Translations under genes and position numbers: made by a program
Shown: positions 26,372 to 35,415 of the stretch, one piece after another
How the letters are laid out: every line of letters begins with the position of its first letter
How positions within the stretch are numbered: position 1 is the stretch's first letter
Notes under the pieces: generated by a model
What the model saw: only the letters and a program-made list of their open reading frames with translations
Databases searched by the model: none
Told to the model about the DNA's origin: nothing
Source: RUG14223 sp051881075
GTDB lineage: Bacteria > Bacillota > Clostridia > Oscillospirales > Acutalibacteraceae
Length of the DNA stretch: 64,000 nucleotides
NCBI GenBank assembly: GCA_051881075.1
Contig: JBJEPE010000033.1
Span: forward strand, 1 to 64,000
Direction of reading: 5' to 3'

Positions 26372-27424
26372 TTAGTCAAAGATACTTGTGTTTTCGTATT
26401 CGCTTATATCGTATGACGGTGAGCGTTTATCGTCTGTTTCGGTATAATTGTGTTTTGCTGACGGCTTCACGTCACGCTTTACCTGTTCAACGGTAACAAT
26501 ACCGCTTGCGTGCCAACGCTTGATAATGCCGTCTATGTAGCTTAATTTATATTCGCCTTTAGTATCAAGGCAACGCTCGTATGCCTCACGTATAACGTCG
26601 GTAGGTAAGTGCCATTCATTCAGCCATCTGTTGGCACATTCTATTTGCGTCTTTGTAGGTGAGCCTACAGTCTTTAGACCGAATATATCCTTTACAATAT
26701 TCCATGCACGGTTATTCTCCGTTATGCGTCTGATTTTTTCCTCTGCCGCCTCTATGGATTTTATGCCTTCGTTTGCCCAGTCTATCGCCATTTTTTCTAT
26801 ATATCTCATACCGTGCTTTTCGCCCACGGCATAGTTTAAAAGCATGAGTATTACATCAGTCGGCAAACCGTCATCATCGTGCATCATAAGCAGAACTGCA
26901 CTGTCACCGCTTGATATCGGTCTGCCGAATATGACCTCCGCCTCTTGCATTAATAATGCTATCTCAGGGTCATCGTTTATTCTTTGTGCTACAAACCTTG
27001 TATCGGGGCGTTGCGGCCTTGATAACTGCCTTACAGGTTTAGTTTCAGGCGGCTTTTGAGTATTTTCCGCATATGTGCCGGTTTGATTTGGGATATGGGG
27101 GGCAGGAGCTTTTTGTTCGGCTCTTTGACTTGTATCAGAGGCGGATATACTGCCCATATTCTCGGCAACCGGTGCAAGAGTATCATTACTTTCCGCCAAC
27201 AATCCTGTTTCTATCCAATATTGCATGGCATCATTTACATCTGCAGGATGCATATTAAGTGCGGAGGATATAGTGTCAACAGAAAAACTTTCTCCTGCAT
27301 GACGCAGTATCCACAATAGCACCTTTAATTGCGCTGAGCCTGCCAGCTTTATATGTTTATCTACAATTACGCTTGGTACTGCAAATACAGAACTCCAATT
27401 ACCTAAATTTATATTAATGCTCAT
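26372..27424 (-). CDS. dnaD: DnaD-domain replication initiation protein
   Basis: A 350-residue primosome-type protein. The N-terminal winged helix (residues 1-85: KVLLWILRHAGESFSVDTISSALNMHPADVNDAMQYW) is followed by a Pro/Gln-rich linker (about 85-150) and two DnaB2/DnaD-type helical repeats including EVIFGRPISSGDSAVLLMMHDD and FGLKTVGSPTKTQIECANRW. DnaD remodels DNA at oriC and helps recruit the helicase loader, encoded immediately downstream. The ATG at 27424 follows AGGTGA; the frame extends 14 codons upstream without a ribosome site. The linker is low complexity, not a separate domain. Confidence 0.85.
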   Translation of the reverse strand: MSININLGNWSSVFAVPSVIVDKHIKLAGSAQLKVLLWILRHAGESFSVDTISSALNMHPADVNDAMQYWIETGLLAESNDTLAPVAENMGSISASDTSQRAEQKAPAPHIPNQTGTYAENTQKPPETKPVRQLSRPQRPDTRFVAQRINDDPEIALLMQEAEVIFGRPISSGDSAVLLMMHDDDGLPTDVILMLLNYAVGEKHGMRYIEKMAIDWANEGIKSIEAAEEKIRRITENNRAWNIVKDIFGLKTVGSPTKTQIECANRWLNEWHLPTDVIREAYERCLDTKGEYKLSYIDGIIKRWHASGIVTVEQVKRDVKPSAKHNYTETDDKRSPSYDISEYENTSIFD

Positions 27425-27636
27425 TCTATCACCTGTGCTTAATAAATACTGTGCTGACATCAGCATAGCGATATTGAATTAATTATAACACATTCCACTG
27501 AAAGATACTATACCAAAAATGAAACAATTTTTAAATTTTATCTATGATTTAGCGATAATAAGTAAAAATAAGTGGTATTATACATCCGTAAATTGCTTAT
27601 TATTCTGATTTAGCAAAATAAAGTTTAGATAAAGTC

Positions 27637-27665
27637 TTGACATTATCTCAAAACAGGTATATAAT
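27637..27665 (+). promoter_or_regulatory. Consensus promoter of tRNA-Gly
   Basis: TTGACA (27637-27642), 17-base spacer, TATAAT (27660-27665); the tRNA begins 18 bases later. Confidence 0.88.
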
Positions 27666-27682
27666 TGTAACACATTCAAGAT

Positions 27683-27758
27683 GCGGATGTAGCTCATCTG
27701 GTAGAGCGCCACCTTGCCAAGGTGGAGGTAGCGGGTTCGAGCCCCGTCATCCGCTCCA
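27683..27758 (+). tRNA. tRNA-Gly (anticodon GCC)
   Basis: A 76-base cloverleaf with acceptor GCGGATG/CATCCGC, D-arm GCTC/GAGC, anticodon stem CCACC/GGTGG with loop TTGCCAA (anticodon GCC), T-arm GCGGG/CCCGT with TTCGAGC loop, discriminator T and encoded CCA. It reads GGC and GGT codons. Confidence 0.96.
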
Positions 27759-27760
27759 AA

Positions 27761-27785
27761 GGACTTGCTTCGGCAAGTCCTTTTT
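27761..27785 (+). terminator. Intrinsic terminator of tRNA-Gly
   Basis: GGACTTGC pairs with GCAAGTCC around a stable TTCG tetraloop, followed by TTTTT (27781-27785). Confidence 0.93.
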
Positions 27786-27885
27786 ATTTTAAAAAATTTT
27801 TGAATATATCGGTGATAATACGCTATTTTTGTTCTATGATCATCCTCAAAATTTTTTCAATATGAACATATTTGTAATAACTATC

Positions 27886-27957
27886 AAATCGGTAAAAAAT
27901 ATCGATTTAAAGTTTAGAAATAATAACAAAATCTGCTAAATCGGTAGCGTTACCGAT
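27886..27957 (+). promoter_or_regulatory. Paired operator-like sites upstream of amylase
   Basis: The half-site AAATCGGTA occurs at 27886-27894 and at 27938-27946, exactly 52 bp apart. The downstream copy is part of an 18-bp near-perfect palindrome, ATCGGTAGC|GTTACCGAT (27940-27957), with the central C-G step usual for LacI/GalR-family operators. The upstream copy is completed by TATCGATTT (27900-27908) with a wider centre. The remainder of the 0.27-kb stretch between the tRNA terminator and the promoter is AT-rich. Confidence 0.55.
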
Positions 27958-28045
27958 ATGTTGTAAAGTTGCACAATAATGAATTGAAAAAATTGGATAA
28001 TCATACAAAAAACAAAAATTATATCTATAAAATACCATGTTTTTA

Positions 28046-28072
28046 TTGACATTCGACATTATATGTTATAAA
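28046..28072 (+). promoter_or_regulatory. Putative promoter of the amylase gene
   Basis: Perfect TTGACA (28046-28051) and TATAAA (28067-28072) separated by 15 bases, shorter than the usual 17, which would suit an activated or regulated promoter. The operator-like sites lie 90-160 bases upstream. Confidence 0.5.
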
Positions 28073-28126
28073 TTTATTATGTGGTATGAGGTTTTATATA
28101 TCAATAAAAGAGTGGAGGTTTTTAAA

Positions 28127-31100
28127 ATGAAAAGACAGACAAAAAGGCTTGTCAGTCTGTTTACGGTCGCCGCTATGATGATTTCTCTTTTAGCGTCCTC
28201 CGTTGGCACCGTTTCCGCAAAAACTACCGGAAACTATGCCGTAAAGCAGACTGAAGAAAGCACATACGATTTCGGTTTACCTGAAAATTCCAAGGGTGGA
28301 ATTATACTTCACGCATGGAACTGGTATTTTAATGATGTAACCGAGCGTATGGAAGAAATAGCACGTGCAGGCTATAAGACGGTACAGATATCACCGGTAC
28401 AGCTAAGTAAAGAGGACGGAGAATACCTTGATACTACTAACAACTGGTGGAAGCTCTACCAGCCGCTTAACTTTGAGGTAGGCAATTTCCTCGGTACAAA
28501 AAAGGAATTTCAGGCATTATGTGAAGAAGCACATAAGTACGGTATCAATATCATAATTGATGTCGTTACAAACCACATGGCAGGCGGCGACAGCGGCATA
28601 AACGGCAACTGCTCGGACGAGATTGACCTTATGGTAAGAGTAGACGGCGAGGATGTAAACATTATAAACGTTGCCGATGCTTGGCACGATAAGGATAAGG
28701 TTAATTCCGATGAGGCCAGAGAAGATATGGTACAGGGCTCAATAGGTATGCCTGACCTTAACACATCCTCTGAGTTGGTGCAAGAGCTTGTACAGGGCTT
28801 ACTTAAGGAATGTGTTGATTTAGGTGCCGACGGCTTCCGTTATGACGCACTTAAGCACATTGAAACAGACACAGAAATCGAGAATAACTTAAGAAGCACA
28901 TTCTGGCAGAATACAGCAGGCTATATTGCAGACTATGCAAGTGAAACCTACGGTAAAGAGCTATATCAATACGGTGAGGTTATAGCTCCTGTTTATCCTT
29001 CAGTAAGCGATTCTGCTTTGAATAAGAGCAACAATAAGATAATCCTTGACGGTTATCTTAAGTATTTAGACGGCCTTACAGACGTTGCATCTGCATATTG
29101 GCTCCGTGAAGATATAATGCTCGGAAAGATCAATCAGCTTTATGCTAACGGTGACGGATGCGGTACATACTGCGGTATAAAGTGGCAAGGCTTTACAAAT
29201 GTATCTGACCTTGTAATGTGGGTAGAATCTCACGATACATACGCTGAGGATACTGCTCAAAGCGGTGACGGATATCTCTCTACAAAGCCGCTTTCAGAGA
29301 ATGACATCAAGCTTGGCTGGGCTATGACGAATTCCAGAAAAGAAGTAACAACATTGTTCTTTGCTCGTCCTATAGCATTTTCAAGCGCACAGTCTTCATA
29401 CTTTGGTGCAGACGGTGTAACAGAGTTGTACCTTGATGATGACATTACAGCTATAAACCATTTCCATAATTATTTTGCAAGCTACGCTAATGAGAATGTA
29501 ACGGGTGCATTGGACGGTACTGTATATTCTGTTGAGCGTAAAAATACCGATACTAATGTTTCCGGTATAGTAATAACAAATATCGGCACAAGCTCTACTA
29601 AGGCTTCTGTTACCCTTGCAAGCGGTACAAAGTTTGCAAACGGTACATATACCGATATCATTTCCGGCAATAGCTTTACTGTTTCTAGCGGTAAAGTAAC
29701 AGGTACATTACCTGCTAAGTCATTTGCAATACTCTACAGCAATAACACTGACCCTGTTCCTGCAATGCCTGAGGTTACAATCTCACAAGAGGGCGGACAG
29801 TTCACAGGCACACTTGAGTTATCACTCGGTCTTAACAATGCTGTTTCCGGTACATATAAGATCGGCGACGGCGCAGCACAGGAAATTACAGAAGATCAGG
29901 TAATCACTATAGGTGAGGATGTTGAGGCAGGCGAGTTTGTTGCTGTTACACTTACCGCAACAGGCGAAACCGATACAATAGAGAAAACCTATATATTCAC
30001 TAAGCTTGCCGATTTGGTAGAAGAAGAAAAGGTAGTTTATTTCATTTACACAGGCAAGAAGAGCGATCTTCCGTCAAAGGTTACTTTTTCCTTTGATAAC
30101 ATAATCAAGCATATTGGCGAAGACAGCATACAGGATGTTGACGGAACAATAGTTGAAATAAACGGTGCAACCGAGATTTCTGCAACCGAAAATCTTGTAG
30201 ATTACGGATTTGATCTTGGAATTAACTATGTTCAGCAGAAATACGGCTCAGATGAATATTTCAGAATATTCAAGGCTGCTATTCCAAGCGGTTATGAGTA
30301 CGGTAGGGTTCACTTTACTATAGGTACTAAGAGAATACCTGCTGAGAACATGGTACTTAAAGAGGGTTCAACCGTTAAATATAACGTAGTAGACTTTAAC
30401 CTTTACAATAAACCAATGGTTTGTTTCGACTTCAGAAAGGGTTATGAAACAGAGTCTTATCCGTACGATGAGGATATGCCATACACAGAGGACTATAACC
30501 TCGTTATAAAGAACAGCTATGCTGCTAATATTAACGGTATGGGCGGATATATCACAAACGACTATACATACGATGAACTCGATACCTCAGTATTCGGTAC
30601 AAAGGTTGATTACAATACTAACAGAAAGCAGTTCCTTTTAGGATCTGTTATCAGATCAACAGCTAAAGAAAATTCTAATATCTTTGATGGCTGGTATGAT
30701 GTTTCCGGCGATGAACCAAAGCTTATTACAACAAGCAAGAGCATTATATTACCTGTATATCAGGATATGGAGATTGAAGCAAGATACACTATTGATATAA
30801 ACAATGACGGCAAGCTCAATCTTTTAGACGCTTACATTATCCTCATGGGCGGTCTTACAGATGAGCAAGTAGCGGCGGCTGACTTTAATAAGGACGGACA
30901 AGCAACTGTTGCCGATGTAAGCATATTACTTTCATACCTCACAGGTAAGATATCAAGCGTTAATTCTTCTAGCTATAGCTTTAGTGCTACAGCAGGAGAA
31001 AACGGCACAATAAGCGGTACAGCCAACGGTACTTACGATAAGAATACACAGATAACCATAACTGCTACACCTGATGTAGAAAACGGATATCACTTCAAGG

Positions 31101-32320
31101 GCTGGTATAGCAACGGCAAACTTGTTTCTACATCTGAGACACTTAGCTTTAAGCTTACTAAGGATGTATCATATACTGCGATATTCTCCAATACATATAC
31201 TGTTACCTACAGTGCCAGCGGCAATGGCTCAATAACTGCAGCAGTGGACGGCGAAGAAGTAAATAGCCCAAGCGAGGTAGCTGATAATACAGCAGTTACA
31301 TTCACAGCTATTGCAAATAGCACATTCAGTGGTTGGTATGTAAACGGTGCAGAGGTTGCGGATGGTACCATATATACTATAGATGAGGACGAAAACGGTA
31401 ACTCAACTCTTACCTTCAACGTTACAGGCGATGTGAACGTAGTAGCAAAATTCTCAAACAGTACTACTGTTTACTTCTCAACTTCATGGACAGATGTTAA
31501 GATTTACGCTTGGAATGCTGCAAGCGGCGACACTATATCAACATGGGATAAATCACCCGCTATGACATTGGTAAAGCAAAACAGCTTTGGTCAAAACATC
31601 TATTCTTATGATTTACCGTTAGATTTTGACATGATAATCTTCCGTGATGCGTCTTCACAGTCAGCTAATATTCCACGTTCTGAAGAACATAACGGATATT
31701 ATATAGACAGCCAATCTCCTTTCTACGGATATTTCGATTATGTAGGAAGCTCTGACAATCCTAATGCTACATATACAGTAAGCTTTACTGTAGACGGCGT
31801 AGGTGAGGTTAGTGCTACTGCAAACGAAGAAGCCTTTGAAAGCGGCTCTAAATTTATAAATGGCACATCTATAACCTTAACAGCAATAGCAGATGAAGTA
31901 CCGTTTGCAGGCTGGTATGTAAACGGTGCTCGCGTAAGCGAAGATGAAGAATTCACCTTTGATTTAACGGAAAATGTGTCAATAAAAGCAATATTCAAAG
32001 ATACCACAACGTCAAAAACTACGGTTTACTTCTCTACCTATTGGACAAGTGCTAGGATTTATGCTTGGACTGATGGAACCGACAACAAATTGACAGAATG
32101 GGCAGACTCACCCTACATGGAATATGTAGAGACGAATGATTTTGGTCAAAAAATATTCTCTTATGACCTACCGTTAGAATATGACATGATAATTTTCCGT
32201 GACGGTAATTCGTCTGCACAGTCAACTAATATACCACGTTCTGATGAGTATAACGGATATTACATGACAGACACAGATCCTTATTATGGCACCTATCTTC
32301 GTGAAGAAACCGCAGCATAA
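28127..32320 (+). CDS. Secreted dockerin-bearing GH13 alpha-amylase with starch-binding modules
   Basis: Extracellular starch-degrading enzyme of 1397 residues. Signal peptide at 1-31 (cleavage after TVSA). GH13 catalytic domain about 45-545 with the four conserved regions: IIDVVTNHM, GFRYDALKH (nucleophile Asp), YGEV (acid Glu) and VESHD. A beta-rich C-terminal subdomain follows, then an unrecognised module (about 630-880), a dockerin with two DxNxDG-type calcium loops (DINNDGKLNLLDAY and DFNKDGQATVADV, about 888-941), two InlB-type beta repeats, a CBM26-like module (about 1110-1205), another beta repeat and a second CBM26-like module (about 1296-1390). The dockerin implies assembly on a cohesin scaffold, as in the R. 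bromii amylosome; no cohesin is in the window. ATG 28127 follows GGAGG; an upstream in-frame extension has no signal peptide. Confidence 0.93.
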   Translation: MKRQTKRLVSLFTVAAMMISLLASSVGTVSAKTTGNYAVKQTEESTYDFGLPENSKGGIILHAWNWYFNDVTERMEEIARAGYKTVQISPVQLSKEDGEYLDTTNNWWKLYQPLNFEVGNFLGTKKEFQALCEEAHKYGINIIIDVVTNHMAGGDSGINGNCSDEIDLMVRVDGEDVNIINVADAWHDKDKVNSDEAREDMVQGSIGMPDLNTSSELVQELVQGLLKECVDLGADGFRYDALKHIETDTEIENNLRSTFWQNTAGYIADYASETYGKELYQYGEVIAPVYPSVSDSALNKSNNKIILDGYLKYLDGLTDVASAYWLREDIMLGKINQLYANGDGCGTYCGIKWQGFTNVSDLVMWVESHDTYAEDTAQSGDGYLSTKPLSENDIKLGWAMTNSRKEVTTLFFARPIAFSSAQSSYFGADGVTELYLDDDITAINHFHNYFASYANENVTGALDGTVYSVERKNTDTNVSGIVITNIGTSSTKASVTLASGTKFANGTYTDIISGNSFTVSSGKVTGTLPAKSFAILYSNNTDPVPAMPEVTISQEGGQFTGTLELSLGLNNAVSGTYKIGDGAAQEITEDQVITIGEDVEAGEFVAVTLTATGETDTIEKTYIFTKLADLVEEEKVVYFIYTGKKSDLPSKVTFSFDNIIKHIGEDSIQDVDGTIVEINGATEISATENLVDYGFDLGINYVQQKYGSDEYFRIFKAAIPSGYEYGRVHFTIGTKRIPAENMVLKEGSTVKYNVVDFNLYNKPMVCFDFRKGYETESYPYDEDMPYTEDYNLVIKNSYAANINGMGGYITNDYTYDELDTSVFGTKVDYNTNRKQFLLGSVIRSTAKENSNIFDGWYDVSGDEPKLITTSKSIILPVYQDMEIEARYTIDINNDGKLNLLDAYIILMGGLTDEQVAAADFNKDGQATVADVSILLSYLTGKISSVNSSSYSFSATAGENGTISGTANGTYDKNTQITITATPDVENGYHFKGWYSNGKLVSTSETLSFKLTKDVSYTAIFSNTYTVTYSASGNGSITAAVDGEEVNSPSEVADNTAVTFTAIANSTFSGWYVNGAEVADGTIYTIDEDENGNSTLTFNVTGDVNVVAKFSNSTTVYFSTSWTDVKIYAWNAASGDTISTWDKSPAMTLVKQNSFGQNIYSYDLPLDFDMIIFRDASSQSANIPRSEEHNGYYIDSQSPFYGYFDYVGSSDNPNATYTVSFTVDGVGEVSATANEEAFESGSKFINGTSITLTAIADEVPFAGWYVNGARVSEDEEFTFDLTENVSIKAIFKDTTTSKTTVYFSTYWTSARIYAWTDGTDNKLTEWADSPYMEYVETNDFGQKIFSYDLPLEYDMIIFRDGNSSAQSTNIPRSDEYNGYYMTDTDPYYGTYLREETAA
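31466..31740 (+). repeat. CBM26-like module repeat, copy 1
   Basis: Encodes TTVYFSTSW-DVKIYAWN... ending in a YYIDSQSPFYGYF motif. It is closely similar to the copy at 32021-32310 in DNA as well as protein, most strikingly over about 120 bases starting near 31586. Confidence 0.75.
32021..32310 (+). repeat. CBM26-like module repeat, copy 2
   Basis: Encodes TTVYFSTYWTSARIYAWTDG through NGYYMTDTDPYYGTY at the C-terminus of the amylase. The DNA similarity to copy 1 indicates recent duplication or gene conversion. Confidence 0.75.
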
Positions 32321-32360
32321 TTTCACAAAGCAATAAACTGATAATATTTTATATTATCAT

Positions 32361-32395
32361 AAAGCCCATTCAAGTCCATTGAGTGGGCTTTATTC
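32361..32395 (+). terminator. Intrinsic terminator after amylase
   Basis: AAAGCCCA (32361-32368) pairs with TGGGCTTT (32384-32391) with an inner TCAA/TTGA stem, followed by ATTCT. Confidence 0.75.
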
Positions 32396-32415
32396 TATAT
32401 AGAACTATCGAAAAG

Positions 32416-32456
32416 AAATACCGACCTTGCGTTTTAATACAAGGTCGGTATTTTTT
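32416..32456. terminator. Bidirectional terminator
   Basis: AATACCGACCTTG pairs with CAAGGTCGGTATT around a ten-base loop, with TTTTT on the plus side and a T-rich flank on the minus side. It separates the amylase from the convergent membrane protein gene. Confidence 0.85.
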
Positions 32457-32480
32457 AAATTCACTTATAAATTCAAGATA

Positions 32481-34565
32481 TCAGTCATAGTAATAGTCAT
32501 CGTAACTATTGTAATCATCAGTATATTTGTGACTCATAAAATTTATTTCACCGTATTGAGCTTCATACTCTTCAATAGCGCAATGTGCAAGATAACATTC
32601 CAGATTAAATGCTCTTACGGTCATATCCTCATAATCCTGTTTAAAATTGTAAATACCGTTATTTATGACTCTTTTATCCTCTGTGGGTATCTTGTCATCC
32701 TGCAAGAGCGGTAAAACTTGTTCAATATAAGCGGGTGACAGATCATAGACTATCATTCTCGTATCTAACTCTTTAAGAGTGCCGTCCTTATATCTGTTTA
32801 CATTATACTTAGCTATCATGCCATCAACATTAGAGAAGCACAAAGCAAATAACATAACGACAAATACGGTAAATACGCTCCTTATAAGGTTCATTCTATT
32901 AATTGCCTGTTTGGCTATAATAAGAATAAAGCTAAGTGTTATTAGTATCATAAACCAGATAACAAATATTCTTAGATATGTAAGTCCGTAGTTCTCAATG
33001 TACATATTCATCTTGCTTATAACCGTAGCAACTAACGTTAAGGTCAAAAGTGAAAGTATAACTATAACACACTTAGTATTTTTTGGACGTTCACCGTTGT
33101 CTTTCAGCTTAACAAAATAAGATATTAAAAAGATCAAGATCAAATTAAATACTACAACTGCCGAAAGCTCAAAGAAGCCTCTGCGTGCATACTGTGCATA
33201 GCTGAAGTTTTCAGGTAAAAACTTATTGAATGCAGATAGAAAATACGGAAGTTGTGAGAAGAAGAACAGCAGATATACAAGTATAAGCGGTATGCTGAAT
33301 GCCATAATAGCGCTTGACGGTATTACATGATGATTGCCTGAGCTTGTGCTTACAGCTTCATCGGTTTCGTCCTTTTTAGCTACATATCCGTATAACATAC
33401 CGAATAAATACATCGCTATTGGTATGCCGAATACTAAAATTAAAACATTCTTAAGTATTTTCTCAAAGATTCCACTGAAAATATAATCGATAATCTTTGC
33501 AAACATTGCATCTGCATTATACAGCATTGCAATGATAATTATACATACAGGCAATGCTACTAAAAGTCCTAATAAGAAATACTTATAGTCTGCTAGTCTG
33601 CGTTTGGATTTTTCTTTATCATCGCTTTTACCGCCTAATGCCTTAAATGTAGCAGGGGAGTAGACATACGAATTATAAAAAGCACCTATAAAAAATCTGC
33701 CTACGAGATTATCGCCCCATACTCGATTGCGTGGGTGATTTATATTTATACATACAAAGATATAGTAGATAAATAAAAATATAATATTATATGACGCCAA
33801 GTACGGGTTATCAAACAGAGAGAACTGTATGCTGAATATAGGTATCAGGCATAGGCCTGCAATACTTGAACCGGACAGCTTAATATCCTTAGCATTGGCA
33901 TACAGAAATGTATATGCAGAAAGTATAATAAAGTGAATTGTAGCTCCTATACCTAATCCGTCACTTGTAACAAGCATTTTTAAGAAGAGGTATCCCATTA
34001 CAAAAGCAAGTAAGGCAAATATCGTATCAGCCTTAGTGAATTTATATTCACGCTTTGGCTTCTTAGTAACGGTATAAGAATAAGGATAGTATGTAGGAAC
34101 ATACTGCATTGGTTGCATAGGTGGAACAGGTGGCTGCTGTTGCATTATCGGAGCTGCCTGCATAGGCGGAACAGGTGGCTGCTGTTGCATTAACGGAGCA
34201 GCTTGCATAGGTGGAACAGGTGGCTGTTGTTGCATTACCGGAGCTGCCTGCATAGGTGGAACAGGTGGCTGTTGTTGCATTACCGGAGCAGCTTGCATAG
34301 GTGGAACAGGTGGCTGTTGTTGCATTGCCGGAGCAGCCTGCATAGGTGGAACAGGTGGCTGTTGTTGCATTACCGGAGCGACAGGCTGCACGGGCTTTAC
34401 CGGGGGCTGTGCCGGCATAGAAGGCGCAGGCGGTACAGCAGGCATTGTAGGATGTGCCGCTATAGGAGCAGGCTGAGATGTCGGCATAACAGGTTGTTGC
34501 ATTGCCGGATTAACGCTTTGCGTATTAGGTTCAATAGGCTGTTGATTGATAACATTATTATCCAT
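32481..34565 (-). CDS. DUF4173-like polytopic membrane protein with Pro/Gln repeat tail
   Basis: A 694-residue protein. Residues 1-165 are a low-complexity Met/Pro/Gln-rich cytoplasmic region containing six near-identical 15-residue repeats (xMQQQPPVPPMQAAP). From about 170 to 600 there are roughly 12 hydrophobic segments with charged loops such as NINHPRNRVWGDNLVGRF, resembling DUF4173/DUF4153 membrane proteins of unknown function. The C-terminal 90 residues are soluble and acidic, ending in an Asp/Tyr-rich tail. ATG follows GAAAGGATG. A small HTH regulator gene lies 64 bases upstream on the same strand, suggesting co-regulation. The repeat could bind SH3-like or GYF-like partners, but that is inference. 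Confidence 0.7.
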   Translation of the reverse strand: MDNNVINQQPIEPNTQSVNPAMQQPVMPTSQPAPIAAHPTMPAVPPAPSMPAQPPVKPVQPVAPVMQQQPPVPPMQAAPAMQQQPPVPPMQAAPVMQQQPPVPPMQAAPVMQQQPPVPPMQAAPLMQQQPPVPPMQAAPIMQQQPPVPPMQPMQYVPTYYPYSYTVTKKPKREYKFTKADTIFALLAFVMGYLFLKMLVTSDGLGIGATIHFIILSAYTFLYANAKDIKLSGSSIAGLCLIPIFSIQFSLFDNPYLASYNIIFLFIYYIFVCININHPRNRVWGDNLVGRFFIGAFYNSYVYSPATFKALGGKSDDKEKSKRRLADYKYFLLGLLVALPVCIIIIAMLYNADAMFAKIIDYIFSGIFEKILKNVLILVFGIPIAMYLFGMLYGYVAKKDETDEAVSTSSGNHHVIPSSAIMAFSIPLILVYLLFFFSQLPYFLSAFNKFLPENFSYAQYARRGFFELSAVVVFNLILIFLISYFVKLKDNGERPKNTKCVIVILSLLTLTLVATVISKMNMYIENYGLTYLRIFVIWFMILITLSFILIIAKQAINRMNLIRSVFTVFVVMLFALCFSNVDGMIAKYNVNRYKDGTLKELDTRMIVYDLSPAYIEQVLPLLQDDKIPTEDKRVINNGIYNFKQDYEDMTVRAFNLECYLAHCAIEEYEAQYGEINFMSHKYTDDYNSYDDYYYD
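34113..34373 (-). repeat. 45-bp in-frame tandem repeat (six units)
   Basis: Six consecutive 45-base units each encode a 15-residue block, differing mainly at the first residue (Val, Ala, Val, Val, Leu, Ile); the last unit is incomplete. The reading frame is kept in all units, so copy-number change would alter only the tail length of the membrane protein. Confidence 0.9.
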
Positions 34566-34629
34566 AGTAACATCCTTTCTATATTATTAAATTTAAAATC
34601 AAATTAATTAAAAAAAACAATCCTTTGTA

Positions 34630-34845
34630 TCATTCCTCCTCGTCATCTATGTACTCAAGAATATCGCTCGGTTGGCAATTAAGTGCCGCACAAATTTTAT
34701 TTAGTGTGGAAAATCTTATCGCCTTTGCTTTATTTGTCTTTAAAATTGACAAATTAGACGGAGTGATATTTATTCTTTCAGCAAGCTCATTAGATGATAT
34801 TCTTCTTTTTGCCATGATAACATCAAGGTTTACAACTATAGCCAA
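34630..34845 (-). CDS. Small Cro/CI-type HTH regulator (YozG-like)
   Basis: A 71-residue DNA-binding protein consisting almost only of an XRE helix-turn-helix (ISSNELAERINITPSNLSILKTNKAKAIRFSTLNKICAALNCQPSDIL) with an acidic tail. This size and sequence fit the YozG group, which usually sits beside small membrane protein genes. The frame opens at a TTG (34845) placed nine bases after AGGAGG, and the N-terminus AIVVNLDVIMAKRR is typical, so TTG is taken as the start. It precedes the DUF4173-like gene on the same strand and probably regulates that unit. Confidence 0.85.
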   Translation of the reverse strand: MAIVVNLDVIMAKRRISSNELAERINITPSNLSILKTNKAKAIRFSTLNKICAALNCQPSDILEYIDDEEE

Positions 34846-35105
34846 AGGTAATAACCTCCTTGTATGAAAATAGCTGTCCGCTTAAAATAAAGCGAAATTC
34901 AACCTTATGTGTATTATATACCCATAAAATATAAAAGTCAATAAAAAATTGCTGTTTATCAATAAAATTATAAACTTACTCGATAAATGCGGTTTAATAT
35001 TACCTAATAAAATAGTTATATATACTCACGCAAAAAACATAAGCTAAATATAATGTTATAAAGGATACAAGAAATATATAAGACAAATTAAGGAGGAGAT
35101 TAGCC

Positions 35106-35336
35106 ATGAGTAAAAAGTTAATAATGGTCACGTCTATAACTTACGCAATGAAATCAAAACAAATACTTGCTAACAGCGGCATATATTCAGACATTGAGCG
35201 TACACCAAAAAATAAAAGCACAGATGCGTGCGGATACAGCCTTTTTGTACCCAAACGATCAGATGAAGCTATGCAAATATTAAAGGCACACGGCATAAAG
35301 GTACTGGGCACAATAGATAAAGAAAGCGGTAATTAA
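35106..35336 (+). CDS. DUF3343 putative sulfur/selenium carrier protein
   Basis: A 76-residue protein of the DUF3343 family, a ferredoxin-like small fold with one conserved cysteine. The sequence KLIMVTSITYAMKSKQIL is the first strand-helix unit and STDACGYSLFV carries the conserved Cys-Gly of the family. The gene is next to a cysteine-desulfurase-family gene, the usual arrangement, so it is likely to accept or pass sulfur (or selenium) from that enzyme. ATG follows AAGGAGGAG. No selD, selA or selenocysteine gene is visible, so a selenium role is not supported here. Confidence 0.75.
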   Translation: MSKKLIMVTSITYAMKSKQILANSGIYSDIERTPKNKSTDACGYSLFVPKRSDEAMQILKAHGIKVLGTIDKESGN

Positions 35337-35415
35337 AGACTATAATTCACATTTATTTTAACGGTAAATTAAATTTAATTAAAAGAATGTTTTATAAAGG
35401 GAGGAGGTGAAAAGA

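Noticed and set aside
34203..34607. 134-codon Arg/Leu-rich frame opposite the Pro/Gln repeat
   Set aside because: It is the reverse complement of the 45-bp repeat; the composition comes from the repeat and no ribosome site is present.
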